In this document: positions 20,718 through 29,096 of the stretch, in pieces
Position numbering within the stretch: the first letter of the stretch is position 1
Layout: each line of letters starts with the position of its first letter
From: Candidatus Eisenbacteria bacterium
GTDB taxonomy: Bacteria; Eisenbacteria; RBG-16-71-46; JACRLI01
Reading direction: 5' to 3'
DNA: 64,000 nt
Assembly: GCA_016235265.1 (NCBI GenBank)
Contig: JACRLI010000001.1
Coordinates: 1-64,000, forward strand
Made by a program: the position numbers and the translations under genes
Notes under the pieces: model-generated
The model's input: the letters and a program-made list of their open reading frames with translations, nothing else
The model's database searches: none
What the model was told of the DNA's origin: nothing

Positions 20718-22544
20718 CTATTCTACCGTGACGCTCTTGGCCAGGTTGCGGGGCTGGTCCACGTCGCAGCCGCGCGCCACGGCCATGTAGTAGGCCATCA
20801 GCTGCAGGGGGATCACCGAGAGCACCGGCGTGAGCATGTCCTCGGTGCGCGGGATGTAGATCACGTGGTCGGCCCGCTTGCGCACCTGGTCGTCGCCCTC
20901 GGTGGCCACGGCGATGATCTTGCCCCGCCGCGCGCGCACTTCCTCCATGTTGCTGACCACCTTCTCGTACGCGCTGTCCTGCGTGCAGATAAACACGACC
21001 GGCATGTTGTCGTCAATCAACGCGATGGGGCCGTGCTTCATCTCCGCGGCCGGGTAGCCCTCGGCGTGGATGTAGGAGATCTCCTTGAGCTTGAGCGCGC
21101 CCTCCAGGGCCACCGGGAAGTTGTAGCCGCGCCCCAGGTACAGGAAGTTGTTGTGGTGCGAGTACAGCCGGGCGATGGTCTCGACCTCGCGGTGGCGCTT
21201 GAGGATCTCGTCCACCTGGCCCGGCAGCGCCTTCAGCGCGCGGGCGATGCGCACGCCGTCCTCGCGGCTCATCTCGTGGAGGCGTCCCAGCTGCAGCGTC
21301 AGCACCGCCAGCGCGGTCACCTGCGAGGTGAACGCCTTGGTGGAGGCCACCCCGATCTCCGGGCCGGCGTGGATGTACACGCCGCCGTCCGACTCGCGGG
21401 CGATGGTGGAGCCCACCACGTTGCAGATGCCCAGCGAGCGGGCGCCCTTGCGCCGGGCCTCGCGCATGGCGGCCAGCGTGTCGGCGGTCTCCCCGGACTG
21501 GCTCACCACCAGGACCACCGTGTTGGGCCGGATGATGGGGTTGCGGTAGCGGAACTCGGAGGCGTACTCCACTTCCACCGGGATGCGCGCCTGGTCCTCG
21601 AGCATGTACTCACCGATCATGCCCGCATGCCAGCTGGTGCCGCAGCCCAGGATGATGATCCGCTCGATGCGCCGCAGCTCCTCGTCGGTCATGTTGAGGC
21701 CGCCCAGCTTGGCGGTGCCCTCGTCGGGCTGCACGCGGCCGCGGATGCCGTTCTCGATCGAGGTCGGCTGCTCGAAGATCTCCTTGAGCATGAAGTGGGC
21801 GAAGCCGCCCTTCTCCACCTCGGAGAGGTTCCAGCTCACCTCGGTCACGTCCTTGCTCACCTTGTCGCGGTCCACGGTCATGGTCTGGAACCCGTCGCGG
21901 GTGACCACCACCACTTCCCCGTCGTCCAGGTACACCACGCGCTTGGTGTGCGCCAGCAGGGCCGCGACGTCGGAGGCCAGGTAGTTCTCCTCGTCGTTGA
22001 GGCCCACCACCAGCGGGCTGCCCAGGCGCGCGCCCACCAGCTTGCCCGGCTCGTCGCTGCTGATCACGGCGATGCCGTAGGTGCCTTCCACCATCTGCAG
22101 CGCCTGGCACACCGCCTCCTCCAGCGGACCCTTGTGGAACTTCTCCACCAGGTGGACCAGCACTTCCGTGTCGGTCTGGCTGTCGAAGACGTGGCCCTCG
22201 CTCTCCAGCATCTGGCGCAGCACCTGGTAATTCTCGATGATGCCATTGTGGGCCAGCGCGATGCGCCTGCGCCCGTCCATGTGGGGGTGGGCGTTCACGT
22301 CGTTGGGCTCGCCGTGGGTGGCCCACCGGGTGTGGGCGATGCCGGTGGTGCCCGCGGGGGTGTTGCCCCGCAGGCGCTCCTCGAGCATGCGGATCTTCCC
22401 CGCCGCCTTCACCACGCGCAGGGCGCCGTCCTCGAGCACCGCCACGCCGGAGGAGTCATAGCCGCGGTACTCCATGCGCTTGATGCCCTCGAGCAGCATG
22501 GGCACCCCGTTGCGGTTGCCGACGTAGCCTACGATCCCGCACAT
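20718..22544 (-). CDS. glmS: Glutamine-fructose-6-phosphate aminotransferase (isomerizing)
   Basis: 608 aa. The N-terminal glutaminase begins MCGIVGYVG with Cys2 as the nucleophile and has HTRWATHG and NGIIENY. Two SIS domains (IILGCGTSWHAG, LVVSQSGETADT) and the C-terminal PRNLAKSVTVE signature complete it. It makes glucosamine-6-phosphate, the first step to UDP-GlcNAc. GGAGG lies eight bases before the ATG. No glmS ribozyme is possible in the 3-nt gap to glmM. Confidence 0.98.
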   Translation of the reverse strand: MCGIVGYVGNRNGVPMLLEGIKRMEYRGYDSSGVAVLEDGALRVVKAAGKIRMLEERLRGNTPAGTTGIAHTRWATHGEPNDVNAHPHMDGRRRIALAHNGIIENYQVLRQMLESEGHVFDSQTDTEVLVHLVEKFHKGPLEEAVCQALQMVEGTYGIAVISSDEPGKLVGARLGSPLVVGLNDEENYLASDVAALLAHTKRVVYLDDGEVVVVTRDGFQTMTVDRDKVSKDVTEVSWNLSEVEKGGFAHFMLKEIFEQPTSIENGIRGRVQPDEGTAKLGGLNMTDEELRRIERIIILGCGTSWHAGMIGEYMLEDQARIPVEVEYASEFRYRNPIIRPNTVVLVVSQSGETADTLAAMREARRKGARSLGICNVVGSTIARESDGGVYIHAGPEIGVASTKAFTSQVTALAVLTLQLGRLHEMSREDGVRIARALKALPGQVDEILKRHREVETIARLYSHHNNFLYLGRGYNFPVALEGALKLKEISYIHAEGYPAAEMKHGPIALIDDNMPVVFICTQDSAYEKVVSNMEEVRARRGKIIAVATEGDDQVRKRADHVIYIPRTEDMLTPVLSVIPLQLMAYYMAVARGCDVDQPRNLAKSVTVE

Positions 22545-22547
22545 GCT

Positions 22548-23900
22548 CTACACCTCCAGGGCCGTCCGCCACGCCTGCTCGGCGCGGCGGCACAGGTCCG
22601 CCGCCCGGCCGGCCTCGCGGGCCTCGGCCAGGATGCGGCTGATGGGTTCCGTCCCCGAGGCGCGCAGTTGCACCCACGCGTCCTCGTAGTCCACCCGGAT
22701 ACCGTCGCGCTCGTCGAAGCGCCCGTCCGGGAACGCGGTCTTCACGGCCTCGCGCAGCCGCTCCGGCGCGGCGCGGCCGGCCTGCTTCGTCTTCACGATG
22801 TGAAACGCCGGCAACGACCGGACCCAGGCGGACAGCGTGCCGCCGCGCCTGGCCAGACCGGCCAGCAGGACCGCGGCCGCCGCCGAGCCGTCGCGACCCA
22901 TGTGGCACTCGGGCAGAATCAGCCCGCCGTTGCCCTCGCCGCCCACCACCGCTCCGTGCTCCCGCATGCCCTGCACCACGTGGGCCTCACCCACCGGGGT
23001 GCGGAACAGCTGCGAGCCGTGTGCGCGCGCCACCTCGGCGGTGAGGTTGCTGGTGGAAAGATTGATCACCACCGGGCCCGGGGCAAGCCCCAGGACGTGG
23101 TCGGCGGCCAGCGCCAGGGTGTACTCCTCGCCGATCGGGGTGCCGGTTTCGTCCACCACCGCCAGCCGGTCGGCGTCCGGATCGTGGGCGAGGCCCAGGT
23201 CGGCTCCCAGCCGGCGCACCTCGGCGCCCAGGTCCCCGAGATTCTCGGGCACCGGTTCGGCGCCGCGCGAGAAGCGGCCCGTGGGCTCGCCGGCCATCAC
23301 CGTGAGTCTACACCCCAGCGATTCGAGAAGCGGAGCGGTCACCACCGCGCCGGCGCCGTGGGCGCAGTCCAGGACCACCTTGAAGGCACGCTTCCGGATG
23401 GCCGCCGGGTCAATGCACGAGAGCCCCAGCACGCGCTTCAGATGCGCCGCCGCGGCTCCGGGTTGCTCGCGCAGGGCCCCCAGCCGGTCGTAGGGCGCCC
23501 ACTTCTGAAGGCCCTGCTCGAAGATCCGGAGCATCTGGGCGGCGTCGTGCGCGCACAGGAAACTGCCCTGGGGCCCGATGAACTTGAGCGCGTTCCATTC
23601 CGGGGGATTGTGGCTGGCGCTCACCACCAGGCCGCCGCGGGCGGGCAGCTGCTCCACCGCCAGCTGCACCGTGGGAGTGGGCACGATGCCCAGGACCAGC
23701 ACATCGCCGCCCACCGCCTGCACGCCGCACGCGGCGGCGGCCAGGACCAGCGGGCCGGAAACGCGCGAGTCGCGGCCGATGGCGATGGGCCCCCCGCCGC
23801 AGAAGGTGGCGTGGGCCGCGGCGAGCCGGGAGACCAGGTCGGGGGTCAGGCCGTCGCCCACCACACCCCGGGCGCCGCTGACGGAGATCACGAGTGGCAT
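22548..23900 (-). CDS. glmM: Phosphoglucosamine mutase
   Basis: 450 aa from the ATG at 23900 (MPLVISVSGARG). The phosphoserine loop is SASHNPPEWNALK with Ser96. The metal loop is DPDADRLAVVD, the sugar-binding loop GEGNGGLILPE, and the C-terminal phosphate loop RASGTEPISRI. It converts glucosamine-6-P to glucosamine-1-P, the step after GlmS, whose gene follows three bases later. Archaeal-like phosphohexomutases look similar, but the glmS link makes GlmM most likely. A strong terminator sits only 18 nt upstream of the start. Confidence 0.93.
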   Translation of the reverse strand: MPLVISVSGARGVVGDGLTPDLVSRLAAAHATFCGGGPIAIGRDSRVSGPLVLAAAACGVQAVGGDVLVLGIVPTPTVQLAVEQLPARGGLVVSASHNPPEWNALKFIGPQGSFLCAHDAAQMLRIFEQGLQKWAPYDRLGALREQPGAAAAHLKRVLGLSCIDPAAIRKRAFKVVLDCAHGAGAVVTAPLLESLGCRLTVMAGEPTGRFSRGAEPVPENLGDLGAEVRRLGADLGLAHDPDADRLAVVDETGTPIGEEYTLALAADHVLGLAPGPVVINLSTSNLTAEVARAHGSQLFRTPVGEAHVVQGMREHGAVVGGEGNGGLILPECHMGRDGSAAAAVLLAGLARRGGTLSAWVRSLPAFHIVKTKQAGRAAPERLREAVKTAFPDGRFDERDGIRVDYEDAWVQLRASGTEPISRILAEAREAGRAADLCRRAEQAWRTALEV

Positions 23901-23917
23901 GCGGTCCGTCCAGGTCG

Positions 23918-23954
23918 AAAAAGGAAAGGTCCGAGCCGGCGCGGTGGCCGGACC
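23918..23954 (-). terminator. Intrinsic terminator between tRNA-Thr and glmM
   Basis: On the minus strand GGTCCGGCC (23954-23946) pairs with GGC-T-CGGACC (23937-23928), nine pairs with one bulge, followed by TTTCCTTTTT. It ends the tRNA-Phe/Thr transcript and lies 18 nt before the glmM ATG. Confidence 0.75.
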
Positions 23955-23976
23955 GGACCGGGTCGTTTCCAAGGGA

Positions 23977-24052
23977 TGGAGCTGGTGAGCGGAATCGAAC
24001 CGCTGACCTGCTCATTACGAGTGAGCTGCTCTACCAGCTGAGCTACACCAGC
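23977..24052 (-). tRNA. tRNA-Thr(CGT)
   Basis: Acceptor GCTGGTG / CACCAGC, D-arm GCTCAGCTGGTAGAGC, anticodon loop CTCGTAA (CGT, reading ACG), T-loop TTCGATT and encoded CCA. Confidence 0.96.
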
Positions 24053-24102
24053 TCCGGAAACGATTCCGCCGCGCCCCCTGCGGGCACGGCCGGGCGGAAA
24101 CA

Positions 24103-24178
24103 TGGTGCGACCCCCCAGAATCGAACTGGGGACACCCAGATTTTCAGTCTGGTGCTCTACCAACTGAGCTAGGGTCGC
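24103..24178 (-). tRNA. tRNA-Phe(GAA)
   Basis: Acceptor GCGACCC / GGGTCGC, D-arm GCTCAGTTGGTAGAGC, anticodon loop CTGAAAA (GAA), T-loop TTCGATT and encoded CCA. Confidence 0.97.
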
Positions 24179-24189
24179 AAAGCCCTGTC

Positions 24190-24219
24190 ACGCTACCACA
24201 TCGTCCCGAGGCCGGTCAA
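24190..24219 (-). promoter_or_regulatory. Putative promoter of tRNA-Phe/tRNA-Thr
   Basis: The minus strand reads TTGACC (24219-24214), 18 nt, TAGCGT (24195-24190), ending 11 nt before the tRNA-Phe 5' end. The same TTGACCGGCC -35 region recurs at the ECF-type gene promoter near 54288. Confidence 0.5.
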
Positions 24220-24232
24220 CATCCCCCGGGCC

Positions 24233-24616
24233 CTAGGCGGCGCGGGCGGGGTCGTGGCGCTGGAGCGCCTCGCGGACCCGGGCCTTGAGCTCGTCCAGGT
24301 TCGCCGACTTTACCACGTAGGCCTCGGCGCCCCAGGCCCCGAAGTCATGCTTGAATGCGGGGTAGGCGCTGTTGATCACCACCGGCAGGTCCCGCCGGAC
24401 CCGCAGCAGCTCGCCCAGGGTGGTCAGGCCGTCCATGCCGGACATGCGGATGTCCAGGACCACCACGTCCACGGCATCGGAACGGATCCGCTCCAGGGCC
24501 GCCTCGCCGCTGGCGGCCGAGACCACCCGGTAGCCCTCGTCCTCGAACTCGAGCGTGTAGAGGTCCACCAGGCTCTCGTCGTCCTCCACGATCAGGAGAG
24601 ACTTCTTCCCGTTCAC
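24233..24616 (-). CDS. Single-domain CheY-like response regulator
   Basis: About 127 aa, a receiver domain only. Acidic pair EDD (LLIVEDDES), phosphoacceptor Asp in VVLDIRMSGMDG, a Ser in VVINSAYPAF at the Thr position, and Lys in VVKSANLDEL. There is no output domain, so it must act by protein contact or phosphotransfer. The GTG at 24616 is preferred, since AAAGG lies eight bases before it; a GTG at 24625 has no spacer. It follows the GAF histidine kinase by 44 nt and is its likely partner. Confidence 0.85.
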   Translation of the reverse strand: MNGKKSLLIVEDDESLVDLYTLEFEDEGYRVVSAASGEAALERIRSDAVDVVVLDIRMSGMDGLTTLGELLRVRRDLPVVINSAYPAFKHDFGAWGAEAYVVKSANLDELKARVREALQRHDPARAA

Positions 24617-24660
24617 ACCTGCCACCTTTCTGTGGTTCCCGGGCCGCCGGCCCGGTCGGT

Positions 24661-26565
24661 TCAGGCCGCCTGTTTCCGGTCGGAGCGGGCCGGGCGGCGC
24701 CGGTCCGCGGCGCCCTCCCGGCGGTCTTCGTTCCCCTTCAGCGGCAGCACCACCGAGAACACGCAGCCCCAGTCGCCGTCGCTGCGCACCCGGATCTCGC
24801 CGCCGTGCTCGCGCACGATCTGGTCGGCCACCGCCAGTCCCAGCCCGGTGCCGTTCTCGCGCGAGGTGCAGAACGGCACGAACAGGCGTTCCATCACCTC
24901 GCCCGGGATCTTGGGGCCGTCATTGGCCACGTCCACTTCCACGTGCTCCGGCAGCCGCCGGGTCTCCACCTTGATCCGGCCGCCGTGGGAGACGTTCTGC
25001 AGCGCGTTCTGCAGGATGTTGAGCAGCACCTGCTTGATCTTGTCGGCGTCCAGCAGCAGCTCGGGGATGTCCGGGCCCAGCCGCTTCACCAGGCGCACCT
25101 TCCGCTCGCCCAGCGTGGGCCCGAGCAACTGCAGCGTCTCCCCCAGCACCTTGTTCAGGTCCTCCAGGCGCACCCGCGGCTGCGACAGCTGCGCGAACTG
25201 CAGCTGCTCGGTCAGGATCCGCTCCAGGCGCTCGGTTTCGCGCACCACCAGTTCCATGGGTTCGCGGTTGGGGTCGGTCTGGGCCAGCGTGCGGGTCACG
25301 CGCCGGGCGAAGCCGCCGATGGCGGCCAGCGGGTTGCGGATTTCGTGGGCCACCTTGGCGCTCATCTCCCCCAGCGCGGCGAGCTTCTCGTTGCGCAGCA
25401 GCAGCGCCTGGGTCTCGCGCAGCCGGATCTCCTGGCGGCGCGTCCCGTCGAGCAGCCGCAGGTTGTCCACCGCGATGGCAGCCTGGTCGGCCAGGGTGCC
25501 CAGGAATTGCCGGTCGTGCCGGTCGAAGGCCGGCAGCTCGAAGCTGGCGCGCGCCATGCGGTCGTACACCGCCAGCGCGCCGATCACGCGGCCGCGAACC
25601 ACCAGCGGCGCGCACAGCGCGGCGCGCCCGACCTGCTCACCCTCGAGGTCGCGCACCGCGATCGGTTCCCCGCGGCGGGCCGCCTCGGTGGCCAGCGAGG
25701 CCAGGGAGGCCTCCACCTCCGGGCCGGGTTGCGTGCCCCCCGCGCACCAGCGCGAGTGGACCGCCAGCCCGCTGGCGGCCGAGAGCCAGGCGATGCCCCC
25801 ACGCGCCGAGGTGACCTCCGCCGCGCAGCGCACCAGCAGCTCGAGGGTCTTCTTCAAGTCCTGCACGCCCAGGAAGTGCTTGCCGATCTCGTGGAGGGTG
25901 GCCAGCTGGGCGGCACGCGTGCGCACTTCGGAGAGCTGCTGCGCATTGCCCAGGGCCAGGCCCGCCTGGTGGGCCACCTCGGCGGCCAGCGCCAGGCGCT
26001 CGCCCGCGTCGCCGGGCTGGCCAGCGAAACGGTCGGCCACCACCACTCCCAGGACCCGGTCCACCGAGCGCAGCGGCACCACCAGCCCGGTGGGGCCGTC
26101 GAACATGTCGCGCAGCCCCGCCGGCAGCGGGTCGTGCGCGCCGAAGCAACCCGCTTCACCGGCCAGCGCCCGGGCCAGCACGCCCTCGGGCAGGCTGGCG
26201 ACGGGATAGCTCAGCGCGGCCACGCACGCGGTCAGGGCCGCGTCGCCGGGCCCCGGCGAGCTGCCCACCGCGAGGCGCACCAGGTCCTCCAGGGGCATGG
26301 GCTCCCGCTCCAGCGTGGACCAGATTTCGTAGGCGGCCTCGCGCGAGGGAGGCCCCACCGCCATGTGCCCGCGCAGCGTGCCGGTCTCCTCGTCCACCAG
26401 CAACATCGCCGCCCGGTTCATCGCCAGCGCCGTGCCCGCGGTGACCGCGGTCAGCGTGATCCGGGCGATGCGCTCGGGCTCCATGGTGGCGTGCATGAGG
26501 TTGACCACCCGGAACAGCAATTCCAGGTCGGCCAGCTCACGCTCGAGGTCGTGGGCGCGTTCCAT
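24661..26565 (-). CDS. Soluble sensor histidine kinase with two GAF-type domains
   Basis: 634 aa from the ATG at 26565. The N-terminal helix (ERELADLELLFRVVNLMHATME) leads into a first GAF-like domain (about 20-190) and a second (about 215-370). The HisKA H-box is MSAKVAHEIRNPLAAIGGF. HATPase has NILQNALQN, DVANDGPKIP and GTGLGLAVADQIVREHGG. No membrane segment is seen, so it probably senses a cytoplasmic signal. The frame is open further upstream but lacks codon-like content there. The response regulator follows. Confidence 0.88.
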   Translation of the reverse strand: MERAHDLERELADLELLFRVVNLMHATMEPERIARITLTAVTAGTALAMNRAAMLLVDEETGTLRGHMAVGPPSREAAYEIWSTLEREPMPLEDLVRLAVGSSPGPGDAALTACVAALSYPVASLPEGVLARALAGEAGCFGAHDPLPAGLRDMFDGPTGLVVPLRSVDRVLGVVVADRFAGQPGDAGERLALAAEVAHQAGLALGNAQQLSEVRTRAAQLATLHEIGKHFLGVQDLKKTLELLVRCAAEVTSARGGIAWLSAASGLAVHSRWCAGGTQPGPEVEASLASLATEAARRGEPIAVRDLEGEQVGRAALCAPLVVRGRVIGALAVYDRMARASFELPAFDRHDRQFLGTLADQAAIAVDNLRLLDGTRRQEIRLRETQALLLRNEKLAALGEMSAKVAHEIRNPLAAIGGFARRVTRTLAQTDPNREPMELVVRETERLERILTEQLQFAQLSQPRVRLEDLNKVLGETLQLLGPTLGERKVRLVKRLGPDIPELLLDADKIKQVLLNILQNALQNVSHGGRIKVETRRLPEHVEVDVANDGPKIPGEVMERLFVPFCTSRENGTGLGLAVADQIVREHGGEIRVRSDGDWGCVFSVVLPLKGNEDRREGAADRRRPARSDRKQAA

Positions 26566-26784
26566 CGGGTCGCGGTCCTTTGTGGGATCGTTCCGGCCCC
26601 TGGTGGGGCGAAAGCGGAACTCGGGGTCGTGCTTCACTGTCTGAGCCCATCCGGCGGCCCGCCTGTCGGAAGGCCGCACCTGTCCACTCCGGAATTTCGC
26701 AAGTTCCGTTCCAGCAACGCCTCCCGGCCTCCAGGCCCCGGCACAACCCCCACGGATCCCGGTAAGACGTTCTCCGATTGGGAC

Positions 26785-26813
26785 TTGACAGCCTCCGGAC
26801 CCGCCTCTAACTT
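26785..26813 (+). promoter_or_regulatory. Putative promoter of the DUF3467 gene
   Basis: TTGACA (26785-26790), 17 nt, TAACTT (26808-26813). It lies 40 nt before the start codon. Confidence 0.5.
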
Positions 26814-26853
26814 CCTTCTGATCCACCCCTTACGCCAACCCAAGGAGTCGAGC

Positions 26854-27180
26854 ATGGGCAGTGACGGACCGGCGGCCTTCGGCCCCCAGGACAAAAACCA
26901 GCCATCCATTAACATCGAGCTCGGGGAGAAGGAAGCCGAGGGGATCTATTCGAACCTGGCCCTGATTGCGCACTCGCCGTCCGAATTCATCGTGGATTTC
27001 GCGCGGGTGCTGCCCGGAATCCCCAAGAGCCGCGTGTACGCGCGCATCGTCATGACCCCGCACCACGCGAAGCTCCTGTCGCAGGCGCTGGAGCAGAATC
27101 TGAAGAAGTTCGAAGAGAGCTTCGGCAAGATCAACATCCCCGGCGACCCCGGCTCCCAGGCCCGCGGCATCGGGTTCTAG
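26854..27180 (+). CDS. DUF3467-family protein
   Basis: 108 aa. The ATG at 26854 has AAGGAG six bases upstream and a promoter just before it. The protein has the family pattern: a beta start (INIELGEKEAEGIYSNLALIAHS), SEFIVDFARVLPG, then RVYARIVMTPHHAKLLSQALEQNLKKFEESFG. The family is small, soluble and widespread; its function is unknown, although the fold prediction is PilZ- or KH-like at best. Its TAG stop overlaps the dprA stop in the palindrome CTAG. It is one of only two complete plus-strand genes here. Confidence 0.85.
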   Translation: MGSDGPAAFGPQDKNQPSINIELGEKEAEGIYSNLALIAHSPSEFIVDFARVLPGIPKSRVYARIVMTPHHAKLLSQALEQNLKKFEESFGKINIPGDPGSQARGIGF

Positions 27181-28391
27181 CCGGGGCCGCGCGGACCGCG
27201 GCGCGCCAGCGCGTAGTAGCCGCCGCCCAGCGCCTCCACCCGGCCTTCCAGCTCCAGCCGCACCAGCTCCGCCTGCACCGCGCCGGCGCTGCTTCCGCCG
27301 TTCGCCAGCTCGTCCACGTGCTGCGGCTCGCGCCGCAGCGCCCGCAGCAGCCATTCGCGCTCCGGGCCCTCCCCGCCCTCCGGAAGGGACTCGGGCGCGG
27401 GGTCATCCGACGCACCCGTCCCGCACCTCCCGCACGCGGAGCCCCAGCCCATCGCCGCCAGCACGTCCGAGGCATCCAGGAGCGGAGTCGCGCCGGCGCG
27501 CAGGAGCTGGTTCGAACCGCGACACGACGGTGCGGTGGGATCTCCCGGGGCCACCAGCGCCGGCACCTGCATGGCCAGCGCCCAGTTCACGGTGGTGAGC
27601 GCGCCCGACCTCTCTCCCGCCTCCACCACCAGCACCGCGTCCGCGACGGCCACCATCAGCCGGTTGCGCCGGGGAAAATGGTAGGGTAGCGGCTGCGTGC
27701 CGGGCTCGAACTCGCTCAACGCCGCGCCCCGCGCGCACACCCGCTCCAGCAGGCCGGCGTGCTCGGGCGGGTAGACCACGTCCAGGCCGGCGCCCAGCAC
27801 CGCCACGGTCCGCCCGGCTTCCAGGGCGCCCTCGTGCGCGGCCGCGTCCACGCCCCGCGCCAGCCCGCTCCACACTTCCACACCCTCCCGCGCCAGCTCC
27901 GCCGCCAGGTCGCGGGCGAAGGCCCGCCCGCCGCGCGTGGCGCGCCGCGCGCCCACCAAGGCCACTCGGCGGGCCGCCGGTTCCAGCCGTCCGCGCACCC
28001 ACACCACCGCGGGGGCCTGCTCCAGGCGGAAGAAGCGCTCCGGGTACTCCGGGTCCGCCGCCGTCACGAGACGACCTCCCGGCGGCTCGAACCCGGAGCC
28101 GGGCGCCGTGACTCCAGGGCCCGGCGCGACGTCCTCGGGGCAACTCGCCCCGGTTCGCGCATCCACAGGGGGTTCCGGCCGCTGTCCCGCGGCCGCAGGC
28201 CGGCCCGTCCCATCCCGCGCCGCCCGCACGGCATCCTTCAGCGCCCGCTGTTCCTCCTCGGAGAATCCCTCGCGCCCCAGCCGCGCCGCGCTCCACCGCG
28301 CGCACCCGAACGGCCCCTCCCCGCTCTCCACCAAAACACGAAGCGCGCGGCCCGAAAGCCCCGCGCCCAGAACACGCCCCGTCGCGTCCAC
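27177..28391 (-). CDS. dprA: DNA-processing protein DprA (Smf)
   Basis: About 404 aa. It loads RecA onto incoming single-stranded DNA in transformation. The Rossmann-like core has VALVGARRATRGG, SGLARGVDAAAHEGAL, TVAVLGAGLDVVYPPEH and FPRRNRLM, typical of the family. The C-terminal winged helix is at about 345-400 (HVDELANGG ... VEALGGGYYAL). An unusual Pro/Gly-rich linker lies between the N-terminal helices and the core. The start is uncertain; the GTG at 28391 is the first good one clear of the HEAT-repeat gene. Pili and comEA elsewhere in the window fit a competence role. Confidence 0.9.
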   Translation of the reverse strand: MDATGRVLGAGLSGRALRVLVESGEGPFGCARWSAARLGREGFSEEEQRALKDAVRAARDGTGRPAAAGQRPEPPVDARTGASCPEDVAPGPGVTAPGSGFEPPGGRLVTAADPEYPERFFRLEQAPAVVWVRGRLEPAARRVALVGARRATRGGRAFARDLAAELAREGVEVWSGLARGVDAAAHEGALEAGRTVAVLGAGLDVVYPPEHAGLLERVCARGAALSEFEPGTQPLPYHFPRRNRLMVAVADAVLVVEAGERSGALTTVNWALAMQVPALVAPGDPTAPSCRGSNQLLRAGATPLLDASDVLAAMGWGSACGRCGTGASDDPAPESLPEGGEGPEREWLLRALRREPQHVDELANGGSSAGAVQAELVRLELEGRVEALGGGYYALARRGPRGPG

Positions 28392-28489
28392 CCGAACCCC
28401 CCACCCTGTAAGCCCGCCCCGCGGACCGTGATTCCCGGCCCGGCACCCCGCGCCCCCGCGCGGCGGCCCCGGGCCGGTCCCCGATGCGG

Positions 28490-29086
28490 CTAGCGCACCG
28501 CTTCCGGAGGCTGCGCCTTGCCCCCGGTGAGCACCTCCCACACCAGGCCGCCCTTGCGGCCGGTGTCCCCCTGCTCCCAGAGCTCGCTGCCGTCCTCCCT
28601 GACCGTCATGAGCTGCGTGTCGGCCAGCAGGCGCCGGACCTTCTCCTCGAGCCCGGCCTCCCCGGCCTCGAGCAGGCGCAGCGCCGGCTCCCGGTCCGAG
28701 GGGCTCCGCGCGTACACGCCGCGCGCCACGGAGGTCACTCCGCCGCGCCGGCACACGTGCACCAGCGCCGAGGCGGCCGACTCGCTGACGGTGCGGTTCT
28801 CCTCCAGCAGCATGTCCAGGAGCACCGCGAGGCACTCCGAACCGCCCACCGCCCCCAGCACCCGCGCCGCGCCCGCGCGGCTGTACCACAATCCCGAGCG
28901 CGCCAGCGGCAGCACCGCGGACACCGCGTCCTGGCCCATGGCGGTCAGCGCCTTCGCCGCGCTCTCGCGCAGCGTCCAGCTCTCGTGGCCCAGCAGCTCG
29001 GTGAGGGCCGGGATGGCCTCCGCCCCGCGCGCGCGGACCAGCTCGTCCACGTGGGCCCGCTTCTTTCGAACATCGTCGCGTTTCAA
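28490..29086 (-). CDS. HEAT-repeat protein
   Basis: 198 aa. Helical repeats of HEAT type cover about residues 15-165 (for example AIPALTELLGHESWTLRESAAKAL in pieces, AVLPLARSGLWYSRAGAARVL and CLAVLLDMLLEENRTVSESAASAL). They form a scaffold for protein contacts; the partner is unknown. The TTG start has GGAG about six bases upstream. It lies 10 nt after obg and before dprA. Confidence 0.75.
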   Translation of the reverse strand: MKRDDVRKKRAHVDELVRARGAEAIPALTELLGHESWTLRESAAKALTAMGQDAVSAVLPLARSGLWYSRAGAARVLGAVGGSECLAVLLDMLLEENRTVSESAASALVHVCRRGGVTSVARGVYARSPSDREPALRLLEAGEAGLEEKVRRLLADTQLMTVREDGSELWEQGDTGRKGGLVWEVLTGGKAQPPEAVR

Positions 29087-29096
29087 TGCTTCTCCC

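Noticed and set aside
22544..22560. A glmS ribozyme or riboswitch before glmS
   Set aside because: glmM ends three bases before glmS, which leaves no space for one.
20865..24041. A 1058-codon plus-strand open frame opposite glmS and glmM
   Set aside because: His/Gln/Leu/Val-rich antisense translation of highly conserved genes; it also runs through a tRNA. GC-rich third positions suppress stops on the opposite strand.
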